From NCBI RefSeq assembly GCF_036711975.1, contig NW_027248940.1:1488001-1552000 (forward strand): DNA of 64,000 nucleotides, read 5' to 3'. The notes under the pieces were generated by a model, which made no database searches, had not been told where the DNA came from, and was given only the letters and a program-made list of their open reading frames with translations. A program made the position numbers and the translations under genes. The DNA comes from Onthophagus taurus (Eukaryota > Arthropoda > Insecta > Coleoptera > Scarabaeidae). Positions 35,635 to 48,054 of the stretch are shown piece after piece. Position 1 is the first letter of the stretch. The number at the start of each line of letters is the position of its first letter.

Positions 35635-38600
35635 ATATCATTTTGATTTTTATACAAACTGCATTTTTAATAGTTGATATGGAATTTAAGTGAGGAAGTG
35701 TCAAAATTATATATAAACAGAAAATCAATTTTTTGAAAAATCATACCAACTGCATTTTTAAAGGTTAAGAAGCGATTTATATCTTAAATTGTAGCTAAAA
35801 GATTGCAGGTTATGATGAGATATAAAAACGTTGATGTAGGATTATAAAAATTTCCCGAAAAAAGTGTTTAAGTGAGGAAGTGTCAAAATTATATATAAAC
35901 GAAAAATCAATTTTTTTAAAAAATCGTACCAACTGCATTTTTAAGAGTAAAGAAGCGATTTATATCTTATATTGTAGCGAAAAGATTGCAGTTTATGTTA
36001 AGATATAAAAACGTTGATGTAGGATTATAAAAATTTCCAGAAAAAAGTGTTTAAGTGAGGAAGTGTCAAAATTATATATAAACGAAAAATCAATTTTTTT
36101 TTTAAATCGTACCAACTGCATTTTTAAGAGTGAAGAAGCGATTTATATCTTAAATTGTAGCTAAAAGATTGCAGTTTATATTAAGATATAAAAACGTTGA
36201 TGTAGGATTATAAAAATTTCACGAAAAAAGTATTTAAATAAGGAAGTGTCAAAATTATGTATAAACGAAAAATCAATTTCTTTTAAAAATCGTACCAACT
36301 GCATTTTTAAGAGTAAAGAAGCGATTTATATCTTAAATTGTAGCTAAAAGATTGCAGGTTATGATGAGATATAAAAACGTTGATGTAGAATCATAAAAAT
36401 TTCCAGAAAAAAGTGTTTAAGTGAGGAAGTGTCAAAATTATATATAAACGAAAAATCTATTTTTTTTTAAATCGTACCAACTGCATTTTTAAGAGTAAAG
36501 AAGCGATTTATATCTTAAATTGTAGCTAAAAGATTACAGTTTATGTTAAGATATAAAAACGTTAATGTAGAGTAATAAAAATTTCCAGAAAAAAGTGTTT
36601 AAGTGAGGAAGTGTCAAAATTACATATAAACGAAAAATCAATTTTTTTTAAAATCGTATCAACTGCATTTTTAAGAGTAAAGAAGCGATTTATATCTTAA
36701 ATTGTAGCGAAAAGATTGCAGTTTATGTTAAGATATAAAAACGTTGATGTAGGATTATAAAAATTTCCAGAAAAAAGTGTTTAAGTGAGGAAGTGTCAAA
36801 ATTATATATAAACGAAAAATCAATTTTTTTTTTAATCGTACCAACTGCATTTTTAAGAGTGAAGAAGCGATTTATATCTTAAATTGTAGCGAAAAGATTG
36901 CAGTTTATGTTAAGATATAAAAACGTTGATGTAGAATCATAAAAATTTCCCGAAAAAAGTGTTTAAGTGAGGAAGTGTCAAAATTATATATAAACGAAAA
37001 ATCAATTTTTTTTAAAAATCGTACCAACTGCATTTTTAAGAGTAAAGAAGCGATTTATATCTTAAATTGTAGCTAAAAGATTGCAGTTTCTGTTAAGATA
37101 TAAAAACGTTGATGTAGAGTCATAAAAATTTCCAGAAAAAAGTGTTTAAGTGAGGAAGTGTCAAAATTATATATACACAGAAAATCAATTTTTTGAAAAA
37201 TCATACCAACTGCATTTTTAAAGGTTAAGAAGCGATTTATATCTTAAATTGTAGCGAAAAGATTGCAGTTTATGTTAAGATATAAAAACGTTGATGTAGA
37301 ATCATAAAAATTTCCAGAAAAAAGTGTTTAAGTGAGGAAGTGTCAAAATTATATATAAACGTAAAATCAATTTTTTATTAAATCGTACCAACTGCATTTT
37401 TAAGAGTAAAGAAGCGATTTATATCTTAAATTGTAGCGAAAAGATTGCAGTTTATGTTAAGATATAAAAACGTTGATGTAGAATCATAAAAATTTCCAGA
37501 AAAAAGTGTTTAAGTGAGGAAGTGTCAAAATTATATATAAACGGAATATCAATTTTTTTTTTTAAATCGTACCAACTGCATTTTTAAGAGTAAAGAAGCG
37601 ATTTATATCTTAAATTGTAGCTAAAAGATTGCAGTTTATGTTAAGATATAAAAACGTTGATGTAGAATCATAAAAATTTCCAGAAAAAAGTGTTTAAGTG
37701 AGGAAGTGTCAAAATTATATATAAACGGAATATCAATTTTTTTTTTTAAATCGTACCAACTGCATTTTTAAGAGTAAAGAAGCGATTTATATCTTAAATT
37801 GTAGCTAAAAGATTGCAGTTTATGTTAAGATATAAAAACGTTGATGTAGAATCATAAAAATTTCCAGAAAAAAGTGTTTAAGTGAGGAAGTGTCAAAATT
37901 ATATATAAACGGAAAATCAATTTTTTTTTTTAAATCGTACCAACTGCATTTTTAAGAGTAAAGAAGCGATTTATATCTTAAATTGTAGCTAAAAGATTGC
38001 AGTTTATGTTAAGATATAAAAACGTTGATGTAGGATTATAAAAATTTCCCGAAAAAAGTGTTTAAGTGAGGAAGTGTCAAAATTATATATAAACGAAAAA
38101 TCAATTTTTTTTTTAATCGTACCAACTGCATTTTTAAGAGTAAAGAAGCGATTTATATCTTAAATTGTAGCTAAAAGATTACAGGTTATGATGAGATATA
38201 AAAACATTGATGTAGAATCATAAAAATTTCCAGAAAAAAGTGTTTAAGTGAGGAAGTGTCAAAATTATATATAAACGGAAAATCAATTTTTTTTAAATCG
38301 TACCAACTGCATTTTTAGGAGTAAAGAAGCGATTTATATCTTAAATTGTAGCTAAAAGATTGCAGTTTATGTTAAGATATAAAAACGTTGATGTAGGATT
38401 ATAAAAATTTCCCGAAAAAAGTGTTTAAGTGAGAAAGTGTCAAAATTATATATAAACGAAAAATCAATTTTTTTTTAATCGTACCAACTTCATTTTTAGG
38501 AGTAAAGAAGCGATTAATATCTTAAATTGTAGCGAAAAGATTGCAGTTTATGTTAAGATATAAAAACGTTGATGTAGGATTATAAAAATTTCCAGAAAAA

Positions 38601-41549
38601 AGTGTTTAAGTGAGGAAGTGTCAAAATTATATATAAACGATAAATCAATTTTTTTTTAAATCGTATCAACTGCATTTTTAAGAGTAAAGAAGCGATTTAT
38701 ATCTTAAATTGTAGCTAAAAGATTGCAGTTTATGTTAACATATAAAAACGTTGATGGAGGATTATAAAAATTTCCCGAAAAAAGTGTTTAAGTGAGGAAG
38801 TGTCAAAATTATATATAAACGAAAAATCAATTTTTTTTAAAATCGTACCAACTGCATTTTTAAGAGTAAAGAAGCGATTTATATCTTAAATTGTAGCGAA
38901 AAGATTGCAGTTTATGTTAAGATATAAAAACATTGATGTAGAATCATAAAAATTTCCAGAAAAAAGTGTTTAAGTGAGGAAGTGTCAAAATTATATATAA
39001 ACGAAAAATCAATTTTTTTTTTAATCGTACCAACTGCATTTTTAAGAGTAAAGAAGCGATTTATATCTTAAGTTGTAGCGAAAAGATTGCAGTTTATGTT
39101 AAGATATAAAAACGTCGATGTAGAATCATAAAAATTTCCAGAAAAAAGTGTTTAAGTGAGGAAGTGTAAAATTATATATAAATGAAAAATCAATTTTTTT
39201 TTAAAATCGTACCAACTGCATTTTTAAGAGTAAAGAAGCGATTTATATCTTAAATTGTAGCTAAAAGATTGCAGTTTATGTTAAGATATAAAAACGTTGA
39301 TGTAGAATCATAAAAATTTCCAGAAAAAAGTGTTTAAGTGAGGAAGTGTCAAAATTATATATAAACGAAAAATCAATTTTTTATTAAATCGTACCAACTG
39401 CATTTTTAAGAGTAAAGAAGCGATTTATATCTTAAATTGTAGCGAAAAGATTGCAGTTTATGTTAAGATATAAAAACGTTGATGTAGAATCATAAAAATT
39501 TCCAGAAAAAAGTGTTTAAGTGAGGAAGTGTCAAAATTATATATAAACGAAAAATTAATTTCTTTTAAAAATCGTACCAACTGCATTTTTAAGAGTAAAG
39601 AAGCGATTTATATCTTAAATTGTAGCTAAAAGATTGCAGTTTATGTTAAGATATAAAAACGTTGATGTAGAATCATAAAAATTTCCAGAAAAAAGTGTTT
39701 AAGTGAGGAAGTGTCAAAATTATATATAAACGAAAAATTAATTTCTTTTAAAAATCGTACCAACTGCATTTTTAAGAGTAAAGAAGCGATTTATATCTTA
39801 AATTGTAGCTAAAAGATTGCAGTTTATGTTAAGATATAAAAACGTTGATGTAGAATCATAAAAATTTCCAGGAAAAAGTGTTTAAGTGAGGAAGTGTCAA
39901 AATTATATATAAACGAAAAATTAATTTCTTTTAAAAATCGTACCAACTGCATTTTTAAGAGTAAAGAAGCGATTTATATCTTAAATTGTAGCTAAAAAAT
40001 TGCAGTTTATGTTAAGATATAAAAACGTTGATGTAGAATCATAAAAATTTCCAGAAAAAACTGTTTAAGTGAGGAAGTGTCAAAATTATATATAAACGAA
40101 AAATTAATTTCTTTTAAAAATCGTACCAACTGCATTTTTAAGAGTAAAGAAGCGATTTATATCTTAAATTGTAGCTAAAAGATTGCAGTTTATGTTAAGA
40201 TATAAAAACGTTGATGTAGAATCATAAAAATTTCCAGAAAAAAGTGTTTAAGTGAGGAAGTGTCAAAATTATATATAAACGAAAAATCAATTTTTTATTA
40301 AATCGTACCAACTGCATTTTTAAGAGTAAAGAAGCGATTTATATGTTAAATTGTAGCGAAAAGATTGCAGTTTATGTTAAGATATAAAAACGTTGATGTA
40401 TGATTATAAAAATTTCCCGAAAAAAGTGTTTAAGTGAGGAAGTGTCAAAATTATATATAGACGAAAAATCAATTTTTCTTTAAATCGTACCAACTGCATT
40501 TTTAAGAGAAAAAAAGCGATTTATATCTTAAATTGTAGCTAAAAGATTGCAGTTTATGTTAAGATATAAAAACGTTGATGTAGAATCATAAAAATTTCCA
40601 GAAAAAAGTGTTTAAGTGGGGAAGTGTCAAAATTATAAATAAACGGAAAATCAATTTTTTATTAAATCGTACCAACTGCATTTTTAAGAGTAAAGAAGCG
40701 ATTTATATCTTAAATTGTAGCGAAAAGATTGCAGTTTATGTTAAGATATAAAAACGTTGATGTAGAATCATAAAAATTTCCAGAAAAAAGTGTTTAAGTG
40801 AGGAAGTGTCAAAATTATAGCTAAACGGAAAATCAATCTTTTATTAAATCGTACCAACTGCATTTTTAAGAGTAAAGAAGCGATTTATATCTTAAATTGT
40901 AGCGAAAAGATTGCAGTTTATGTTAAGATATAAAAAAGTTGATGTAGGATTATAAACATTTCCAGAAAAAAGTATTTAAGTGAGGAAGTGTCAAAATTAT
41001 ATATAAACGAAAAATCAATTTTTTTTTAAATCGTATCAACTGCATTTTTAAGAGTAAAGAAGCGATTTATATCTTAAATTGTAGCTAAAAGATTGCAGTT
41101 TATGTTAAGATATACAAACGTTGATGTAGAATCATAAAAATTTCCCGAAAAAAGTCTTTAAGTGAGGAAGTGAGTGTCGAAATTATATATAAACGAAAAA
41201 TCAATTTTTTTTTTAATCGTAGCAACTGAATTTTTAACAGTAAAGAAGCGATTTATATCTTAAATTGTAGCTAAAAGATTGCAGTTTATGTTAAGATATA
41301 AAAACGTTGATGTAGGATTATAGAAATTTCCCGAAAAAAGTGTTTAAGTGAGGAAGTGTCAAAATTATATATAAACGGAAAATCATTTTTTTTAAATCGT
41401 ACCAACTGCATTATTAAGAGTTAGGAAACAATTTACATCTTAAATTTATGCTAAGAGGTTGCAGTTTCTGATAAAATATAAAAACGTTGATGTAGGATTA
41501 TAAAAATTTCTTAAAAAAAATTTATAAGTGAAGAAATGTCAAATTTATA
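35635..41549. repeat. Sat3: ~183-bp satellite array (about 32 copies)
   Basis: Monomer landmarks: CAACTGCATTTTTAAGAG, AGAAGCGATTTATATCTTAA, ATATAAAAACGTTGATGTAG, GTGTTTAAGTGAGGAAGTG and TATATATAAACGAAAAATC. Spacing is 183 bp between the first units (35746, 35929, 36112). Neighbouring monomers at about 39500-40150 share rare variants such as GAAAAATTAATTTC, evidence of local amplification. The last monomer is diverged and is cut at CAAATTTATA by the next element. Confidence 0.95.
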
Positions 41550-41689
41550 CAGGGTGTCTCAGCAAGACCGGTCATTAGACGTTTCTGGGGTTCTGGCCAA
41601 ACAAAAAATTTGAGAATGCAGACTTAAGTATTATCAATTACGTTCTCTTCATCTAAAATATTTTCAGATTTCTAGCACTTCCGGTATAA

Positions 41690-42340
41690 CCGGTATAACC
41701 TTCCGGAAGTTTGAAAATTTGTAAACTTGTGATGTTTGATGCCAGCTTTTTAACTAAAGTATTTTCAGGTTCCGGGTACTTGTGGTTACACCGGAAGAGG
41801 TGACAATTTTCATATTGCAAATGGAACACCCTGAGTTTTGTTACATTTTTCAATCAAAAATGTCAACTACAACGTTACTTTTTATACTTTATAAATCATC
41901 TAGTTTACCGCCGGAAAAAAAAATTGGTGTTGTGGAATGTTGTTGTGGTTATGTATTATCAGAGGATCAGTAAGGAAAGAGTAAACAGTTTCACATTTGC
42001 TAAAGCTATGGTTTATTTCTGTTGATGTGATGACTAGGTTACTTTTTGTAGTGATCTGTTCTCAAGAAATGCACATTTGGAATTTAGTAATGAGGATTAT
42101 TTGAATTTGATAATAATTTATGGAGAGTGTAACCAAATAATGGCGTATACGTGTCAGCTGCAACATACAAATGGCCTAAAATTGAACAAAAATTTCAAAA
42201 ATGTAATGAAATACAGGGTGTTCTATTTGAAATATGAAAATTGTCACCACTTCCGGTGTAACCGCAAGTACCCGGAACCTGAAAATATTTTACTAAAAAG
42301 CTGGCATCAAACATCAGAAATCTGCAAATTTTGAAAAGGC
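41690..42340. repeat. Internal inverted repeat within the outer element
   Basis: About 150 bp at 41690-41845 is repeated in reverse complement at 42190-42340. Shared sequence includes AAGCTGGCATCAAACATC, AAGTACCCGGAACCTGAAAA and GTGTTCYATTTGAAATATG-like stretches next to AGGGTGTTC. The apparent ORFs at 41653-41853 (minus) and 42077-42334 (plus) are the same repeat read in opposite directions. It is probably a MITE captured in the outer element. Confidence 0.7.
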
Positions 42341-42350
42341 CACTTCATAT

Positions 42351-45300
42351 CGTACCCTTTCTCACGTAGTGGCGTATCTGACATGCACACAATTTTACAG
42401 GAGATGCAAAAAACTAAAACTCTATAACCATAACTTATTAAAACACAAGTAATAATAAAGATGAGGTTATTAAATTTGGACAACAGAATTTAGAAGGTTG
42501 CTATTAAAGATGTCTATGTCAAATGGGAAATATAACCCATAATTTATTCTTTTTTTGTTAAAAATATGCGGTTACGTCAGTACGTGACTTTGCACCAGAT
42601 TCATTATATCAGATACGCCATAGACTATTTCCCTTTATGAAAATAAATTACACAATTTATACGAGGTTTTATTGTGAACTAATTCGGAATATGCAAAAAT
42701 ATTTATCTATAATAATAATTAATTATAATTAAAGATTAAAAAATGTTCATTAGATACCTAATTAAAGTTTATTCTAAACAGAAACAAGAATTAATGAAAA
42801 ACGAACTCAAAAACTCAATTATTTTTTTCATGAGGTAAATTAAAAATAAATTGTTGACATTCTGGAATGCGAACAACTGGATGGTTTCCTCTACATAACG
42901 AAACAAGATCATCAAATTTCTTTCTTGAAATATTTATTGGGTGTTTATTCAAAGCAGCGACAGGGAAATCCAAAGGGTTCTTGAGTAAACGTTTGAGACG
43001 AATGCAGTCGTAAGTATTCTCAAGATGACTAGTTTTAAGAAACAACTTATCAGGTTCAGTTTTTCGCACTTGAATCTCCTTAATATCAGTCCATTTTATG
43101 CGTTTACCAGATTCGGATATTTTCACATTTAATATTCGAATTTCTTTCGAAAGAGCTTTGAAATCTTTGTATGTCATTGGAATGACGTTATAAGGAGACT
43201 TTTTTCGTGCTAACCGAATCACTGGGTGTAACTGTGAAGGCATAAATATACTGCCAGCTGTGGCAATAGCCTTAGAGATTGCACTATGAGCAGAATCGCC
43301 TTCGTTCTGACCATGGTTAGTTTCGAAATAGCTTAGAGTAATTTCGGTCAACGCTGAAAATTTGTTAACTACGTACATCAGCATTGCTGCAATTATAGAG
43401 TTTTTATTTTGCCCATAACACCCATCAGAGAAAAGGTTCGCTTTCACTATTTTTTGTTTTTCACTGTATTCTTCTAAACTCTTGAAAATGCAAGTAGCGA
43501 TTTCCGAAGAACCCCTTCTACTAGCTGTTTCATCCCAAAAAAAACAATTACAGTCTTTATTTGCAATATTATAAACAGTAAAATTAAATGTCGATAAGCG
43601 GCTTTTATAAAATATGGCACTTTCTTTGGATATGGGGTATATAACTTGTTGAAGGTCGAAAACAGCACATAAAATGTACGGATTTTCTTGAGCTTCAGAT
43701 TTACATACTGCTTTCTTTGCACGAACGGCTGTTTTTTCTGCAGTATGAAGATTATACCTTTCTCTCAGATTCTCTTTCACACTTTCATCACCCTCGTGAA
43801 AAGTAAAACATAATGCACATTGGTCTTTTTTAGGGCTACTAAACGATAAATTTTGTTGTTTGAAGACTCTTCGATAAGTAGCATAACTAGGTACTCCATG
43901 GTTTCGTCCCTGTTTTTCTAATTCTTCCACAAAGAAGGTGTACATTTTACTCAAACTTAAGTCTGGGTGAAGATATAATTTTGATGTCTTCGCCCTACAG
44001 AAATGTGACTCCATCCGTGGAAATTTGTCTATTTGCTGTTTAATCTCAATTAGCATTTTAGATTCTTTTATTTTATGTTCACGTTGTCTTTGCCTTCCTC
44101 CTCGTTTTTCGTTTTCTAAAACACCAGTGTCGGTTACTTTATTCAGGGCTCATTCTTTCAGATATGCCTAGGGTACTTAAGAACATTTTTTTGCAGACAA
44201 CGTGAGGCTTCTTATCCATGCTCAGTGCCTATTTCAAGGTATATTTTCTACGTGATTCATTTTTCGTTGTTGTTCGAAACTTATTTGAGACCTTAATATG
44301 TCTTATTAGAAATTCACGCTGTAGGTGAAGGTTACCAAGTGCAAAAAAATCAGTGAATATGCATTTTCTCTGTTCTTCACTAATTTCGCAACACTCCTTA
44401 CCCTTTGCTTTACATACTACACTGTCACACCGTGTTTTCATGGTTGTAGCAGGAACTATTTTCTTTGTAGTAGAGCTGATGTACTCCTTACCTGAGAAAG
44501 AAATTTAAGAAGGTACTAGTGATATACCGGTAATATTGTTTTTCAAGATATACCTAAATTCCTCTGTTTTTTAGCAAATTTTTGCGCATTACTTCGTTGA
44601 GTTCGAGGTGTAACCTCTTCTCTATCCTCTCCTTCAACTACAAATTCCTCTTGGATACATTTTTGCTCTTTGCCATGCTCACAAGAATCTCTCTCCTCAA
44701 TAAAATGACGGAAACACAAAAGAACTTCGCATCGATGGCATGCCGCAAAAACTTCTCCTGTGCATTTGTGAGCTTCACAGATTCCAAATGGAGGGTCATC
44801 ATCAGAATCATATATAGGAAATTCACTGATATCATCGCAGCTGTCGATTGGGTTAGTCCTTTCAGTCTCTTTTAAATTTATTGTATTTTGTGTTTGCTTT
44901 AGATTAGCTAGTGGTACATCATCTTCTGAATCAAAACTATGTGAATCCTCAGAGACCGTCTGAATGTCCAGAACTTTCCCGTAATACCACTTTTTAACGT
45001 AACACATCTTCACCGAACATCCCACTGTTAAATTTTTACAGTTTACGGTTTGTAATTCATTAGCAGCAACCACATTTTTACTATTGTCTCGCCACTGTAC
45101 AAGTACATCCATTTTTTAATTTTATTATCAAAAAACACAGGCACAATATGAGCGCAAATTACACCGTGAACACAATTGAACACAATATCAACAATCGTAT
45201 GACAGATACGCCATATTTATGCTGTTGGCCAATTAAGCATGCTAGATTCACACATACCGTCGTAACTGACATACGTCAGTACGTGAGAAAAAATTAAAAC

Positions 45301-45467
45301 ATATTAACACATACGACAGTACAAGATTAACGAATTCCTAGTATTGTGTTGGGAATTCAGATACGCCACTACGTGAGATGGTGTGGACGCTTTAAACTTA
45401 CTTACTGCCGGTATATCTCATTTTTTTCATTTTTTGCTAGATACGTCACTACGTGAGAAAGGGGACG
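42351..45467 (-). mobile_element. Nested DDE-type DNA transposon with 4-bp ATAT target duplication
   Basis: Terminal inverted repeats: CGTACCCTTTCTCACGTAG on the left, and the complement of CTACGTGAGAAAGGGGACG with one internal mismatch on the right. They extend through GTGGCGTATCT. It is flanked by ATAT at 42347-42350 and 45468-45471. Several subterminal copies of AGATACGCCACTACGTGAG or its half (at about 42370, 42575, 45192, 45265, 45358, 45440) are likely transposase-binding sites. A single transposase gene fills the interior. Superfamily not fixed; a Sola-like affinity is a weak guess from the 4-bp duplication and motif style. Confidence 0.8.
42815..45112 (-). pseudogene. Transposase of the nested DDE element, with one stop and one frameshift
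   Basis: Exon 1 is 45112-44554, then a 62-nt GT-AG intron, then 44491 onward. The N-terminus (VLVQWRDNSKNVV; VGCSVKMCYVKKWYYGKVL) looks Tudor-like. A Cys/His cluster follows (CHRCEVLLCFRHF, CEHG). Exon 2 has CEISEEQRKCIF and ESRRKYTLK, then a TAG at 44229-44231. The same frame continues VCKKMFLSTLGISE, and a 1-nt frameshift near 44140-44146 leads into the 413-residue C-terminal frame (stop at 42815). That part carries AVFDLQQVI, FWDETASRRGSSEIA, FSDGCYGQNKN and NHGQNEGDSAHSAI, the DDE-like core of a large family common in insects, often left unnamed. Two lesions make this copy inactive. Confidence 0.85.
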
Positions 45468-46145
45468 ATATGGTTATACACTAGGTCACACTAGCTATTC
45501 ATGGCACACTAGGTTAAATATCGATGTGCATTTTTCAAAAAACCCTAATTATCTTCCAAACTATAAATGTTAGGTATAGGACATATTGGATATAAAAGAT
45601 GTAAAATAAGACACCCAAGACGACTAAGTAATAAAATATAGGGGGTTCCATTTAAAAAAATGAAGTTATGGTATTTCCAAATTTCGAAAAGTTAACGTGC
45701 CGTAGTAAAGTAACCAAACGTTCTAGACGGCCGTACTTGGCACCAAAACATACTCCATCATGTTGCTTACGCATGTTCTGAATCCTAAATTGATATCCCA
45801 AAAATGGAGTGTTCTCTGATTTTTTGAACAAATGTCTGCTGGAGCAGATTTTTCTAGAAAAATTCGTATAACACGAGAACGGCCGAATAAAATTGCAAAA
45901 CGTAAAGTTATTCACAAACCAAAAAAACAGACAAATCCAAATATGTAAAAATATACAGGGTGTTCCATTTAAAAAAATAAAGTGGGTGGCGACTTCGGGT
46001 ATAACCGGAAATGCTAGAAATCTGAAAATATTTTAGTCGAAGAGAACGCAATTGATAATACTTAACTCTAAATTTTCAAATTTTTATTTTGGCCAGAACC
46101 CCGTATAGTTCTAATGGACGGTCATCGTGGACGACCTGTATAATA

Positions 46146-47964
46146 CATGATTATATCTCAATTATATATAAAATTGTGTCTCAATAACTAAGTTATTGAG
46201 ATACGATTTTTTATTTTTTCCAAACGTTCTGTTCAATCCAATCGAGATAATGATAAAGTTTCGTTGTGACATCAGGGAGTTCATTGATAGGAATTCTCGG
46301 TCCAAAATTGTCAATCGCAACGATTTTAGGCACGTCATCTTCTACAACGTGGGAAGTTCCCCCAATATTTTGCTAAAACAGCTATAATTAACAACTCTAT
46401 CTTACTTTTAATTAATTAAAATAATTACAACGTAATCCCTATTATATTTACGAAGAACGCACAAAAAGAAATGATCATCAATCATCAATGTTACTTTTTG
46501 CTTCTTATAACGTTCAATACAAGAATCCGTCGGGATAATTGAAACATCGTCTTTAAATAAGATCCGATCTGACCCTGACCTCGTCCAAAGCAAATCAGTT
46601 AATGTTTGTTTATCATCGACTGATTTTGTGTATAAACAACCAGGTTTTATATTATCATTGGGTGTTATTGGCGGTGAAAATTTAACGAGGGCCAATGAAC
46701 TTTGACGAACTGAGTTGGTTCTTGTGTAATTTGGGTGAACTATGATTTCGGTGATATTAAAAAGTTTACGATTGTTGTTATCGCTTGAATTTGATGGACC
46801 AAAGAGTAAATACTTAGCCGGTCCCCTAAAAATTAATAATTAATAATTTTGAAAATAATTTTTTGTAACTTACTGGATAGTAACCATACAATGAGCTGGC
46901 GATACAGCGACTGATTCGCTTATTAAAGTTGCGGGGCAATTATATTTGATGATATCGTCATCTTTGTATCCCAACAATCCTAAATGAGGAAACTCGGATA
47001 TTAAGGTATCCTTTTTGACATTGGGATCTTTGTGGTACTCCTTACACTCTGTTTAATGATCTTAATTAGGAAATATTTAATTAATATTGATGAAACTCAC
47101 TTTCATCGCTCAATCTGGCGCTAACCGCTCCAATAATGAGGATTAAAACGAAGGATTTCAACTGGTTCTTCATGATAGGGTGTTAAACGAGATATGAGGA
47201 GCACTTGGTGAGTAGATCTTCTTAAAAGATATCTTCAATGTTAACCGGTTATTTAATAATGTAAATATATTCAAAACAACATTATAATAATAAATTTCTA
47301 TGAATTGTTTACGACTTTTTGTATTAATATCTGAATAACGTAATATATAGAGTAATAGCGATTTTTTAATAATGTTTTCGCCATTAAGGAAATTATTTAG
47401 AGCAAGAGTAATTAAGCATTTCTGCGTGTGGGGCTGAATATTAAGGGTGATTTAAGCATGACGCCGATAGATATTGACCGACTAAGACCCGGATTAGGAT
47501 ATTTGAAAGAGTGCTCTCTGACTGTGATAACAGTTTTTTAAAATTCGGTTTAATACTTATTGCACAAGGGTTTGAAGTTTGGTAATTTTGTGCTATTTTA
47601 AGTGCAGAGCGGTGTTGTTCAATTTTTATTGATGTATCAACTTATTAGTTCAGAGTCATGCTTTCAAATGGTGCATTTAGTTTTTCGCTATCTCTAATAA
47701 TAAGGAAGATATCAGTTAAGAAAGTAGGTAGGAAATTACAGGTAAAAGTTTGTTGCTGAGAGGTTTGTTGCCATCGTCAGTTTTTCAAAGTTATATTTCT
47801 CTAATTTTTTTTAGAGCGATTAAAGCAAATTATAAGTTAAAAAGAAACACGAATAAGCCCTGCGAGGAGAGGATGGTTCCGTCCAATTAGAAAAGATAAT
47901 GCGTTCTAGACAGTACGTCGCGTCTCTATTTTACTTATATAAAGAAATAAAGGCGCGACACCGG
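46146..47964. repeat. Segmental duplication, copy A
   Basis: Direct-orientation duplicate of 57688-59360. It covers the whole serine protease homologue gene, its 5' flank and about 700 bp beyond, ending at AAATAAAGGCGCGAC. Copy A has about 135 bp near 47445-47580 that copy B lacks. Confidence 0.9.
46211..47173 (-). CDS. Secreted serine protease homologue A (trypsin fold, 268 aa)
   Basis: Exons (minus): 47173-47101, 47048-46874, 46825-46429 and 46372-46211, with introns of 52, 48 and 56 nt in consistent phase. Signal peptide MKNQLKSFVLILIIGAVSA. Exon 2 matches the S1 N-terminal half: FPHLGLLGYKDDDIIKYNC then TLISESVAVSPAHCM, keeping the catalytic His. Exon 3 has ITEIIVHPNYTRTNSV, then SSLALVKFSPP where active enzymes have Asp-Ile-Ala-Leu-Leu, so the catalytic Asp is lost. 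Exon 4 has QNIGGTSHVV where GDSGGP is expected, so the catalytic Ser is lost. It ends YLDWIEQNVWKK. The likely role is a non-catalytic extracellular protein, as known for insect protease homologues in immune cascades; the specific role here is unknown. The final exon junction is the least certain. Confidence 0.85.
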
Positions 47965-48054
47965 AACACCGGACGCCGTCGCCCCAAAAAACCAAGTCCC
48001 GCCACCAACCCCATTCCTATAATTTCAAAAATAAACGAAATATGAGCATTTTTT
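47174..48054. other. 5' flank of protease homologue A
   Basis: Non-coding. Most of it is shared with the flank of copy B up to 47964. Beyond that is a short GC-richer stretch (CGGAACACCGGACGCCGTCG) with no assigned role. Confidence 0.5.

Larger units (their letters stand above)
41550..46138. mobile_element. Inverted-repeat element with CAGGGTG-type ends, carrying a nested transposon
   Basis: Starts CAGGGTGTCTCAG and ends with the complement of CAGGTCGTCCACGATG. The terminal inverted repeats extend about 130 bp and include GGGGTTCTGGCCAAA, TTAAGTATTATCAATT and AAAATATTTTCAGATTTCTAG on both sides. It is flanked by TATA on each side, so the target duplication is TA or TATA. Total 4,589 bp, of which 3,117 bp is the nested element at 42351-45467. 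The outer element has no transposase of its own. An open frame at 45652-45915 shows no protein features. Confidence 0.8.

Noticed and set aside
24925..41549. CRISPR-like regular repeats
   Set aside because: Units are 180-360 bp with no unique spacers, in eukaryotic DNA with introns; these are satellites.
44582..44875. Plus-strand 97-residue frame and minus-strand 65-residue frame
   Set aside because: Both overlap exon 1 of the minus-strand transposase in other frames.
45652..45915. Minus-strand 87-residue frame
   Set aside because: Lies in non-coding inverted-repeat element sequence with no family features.
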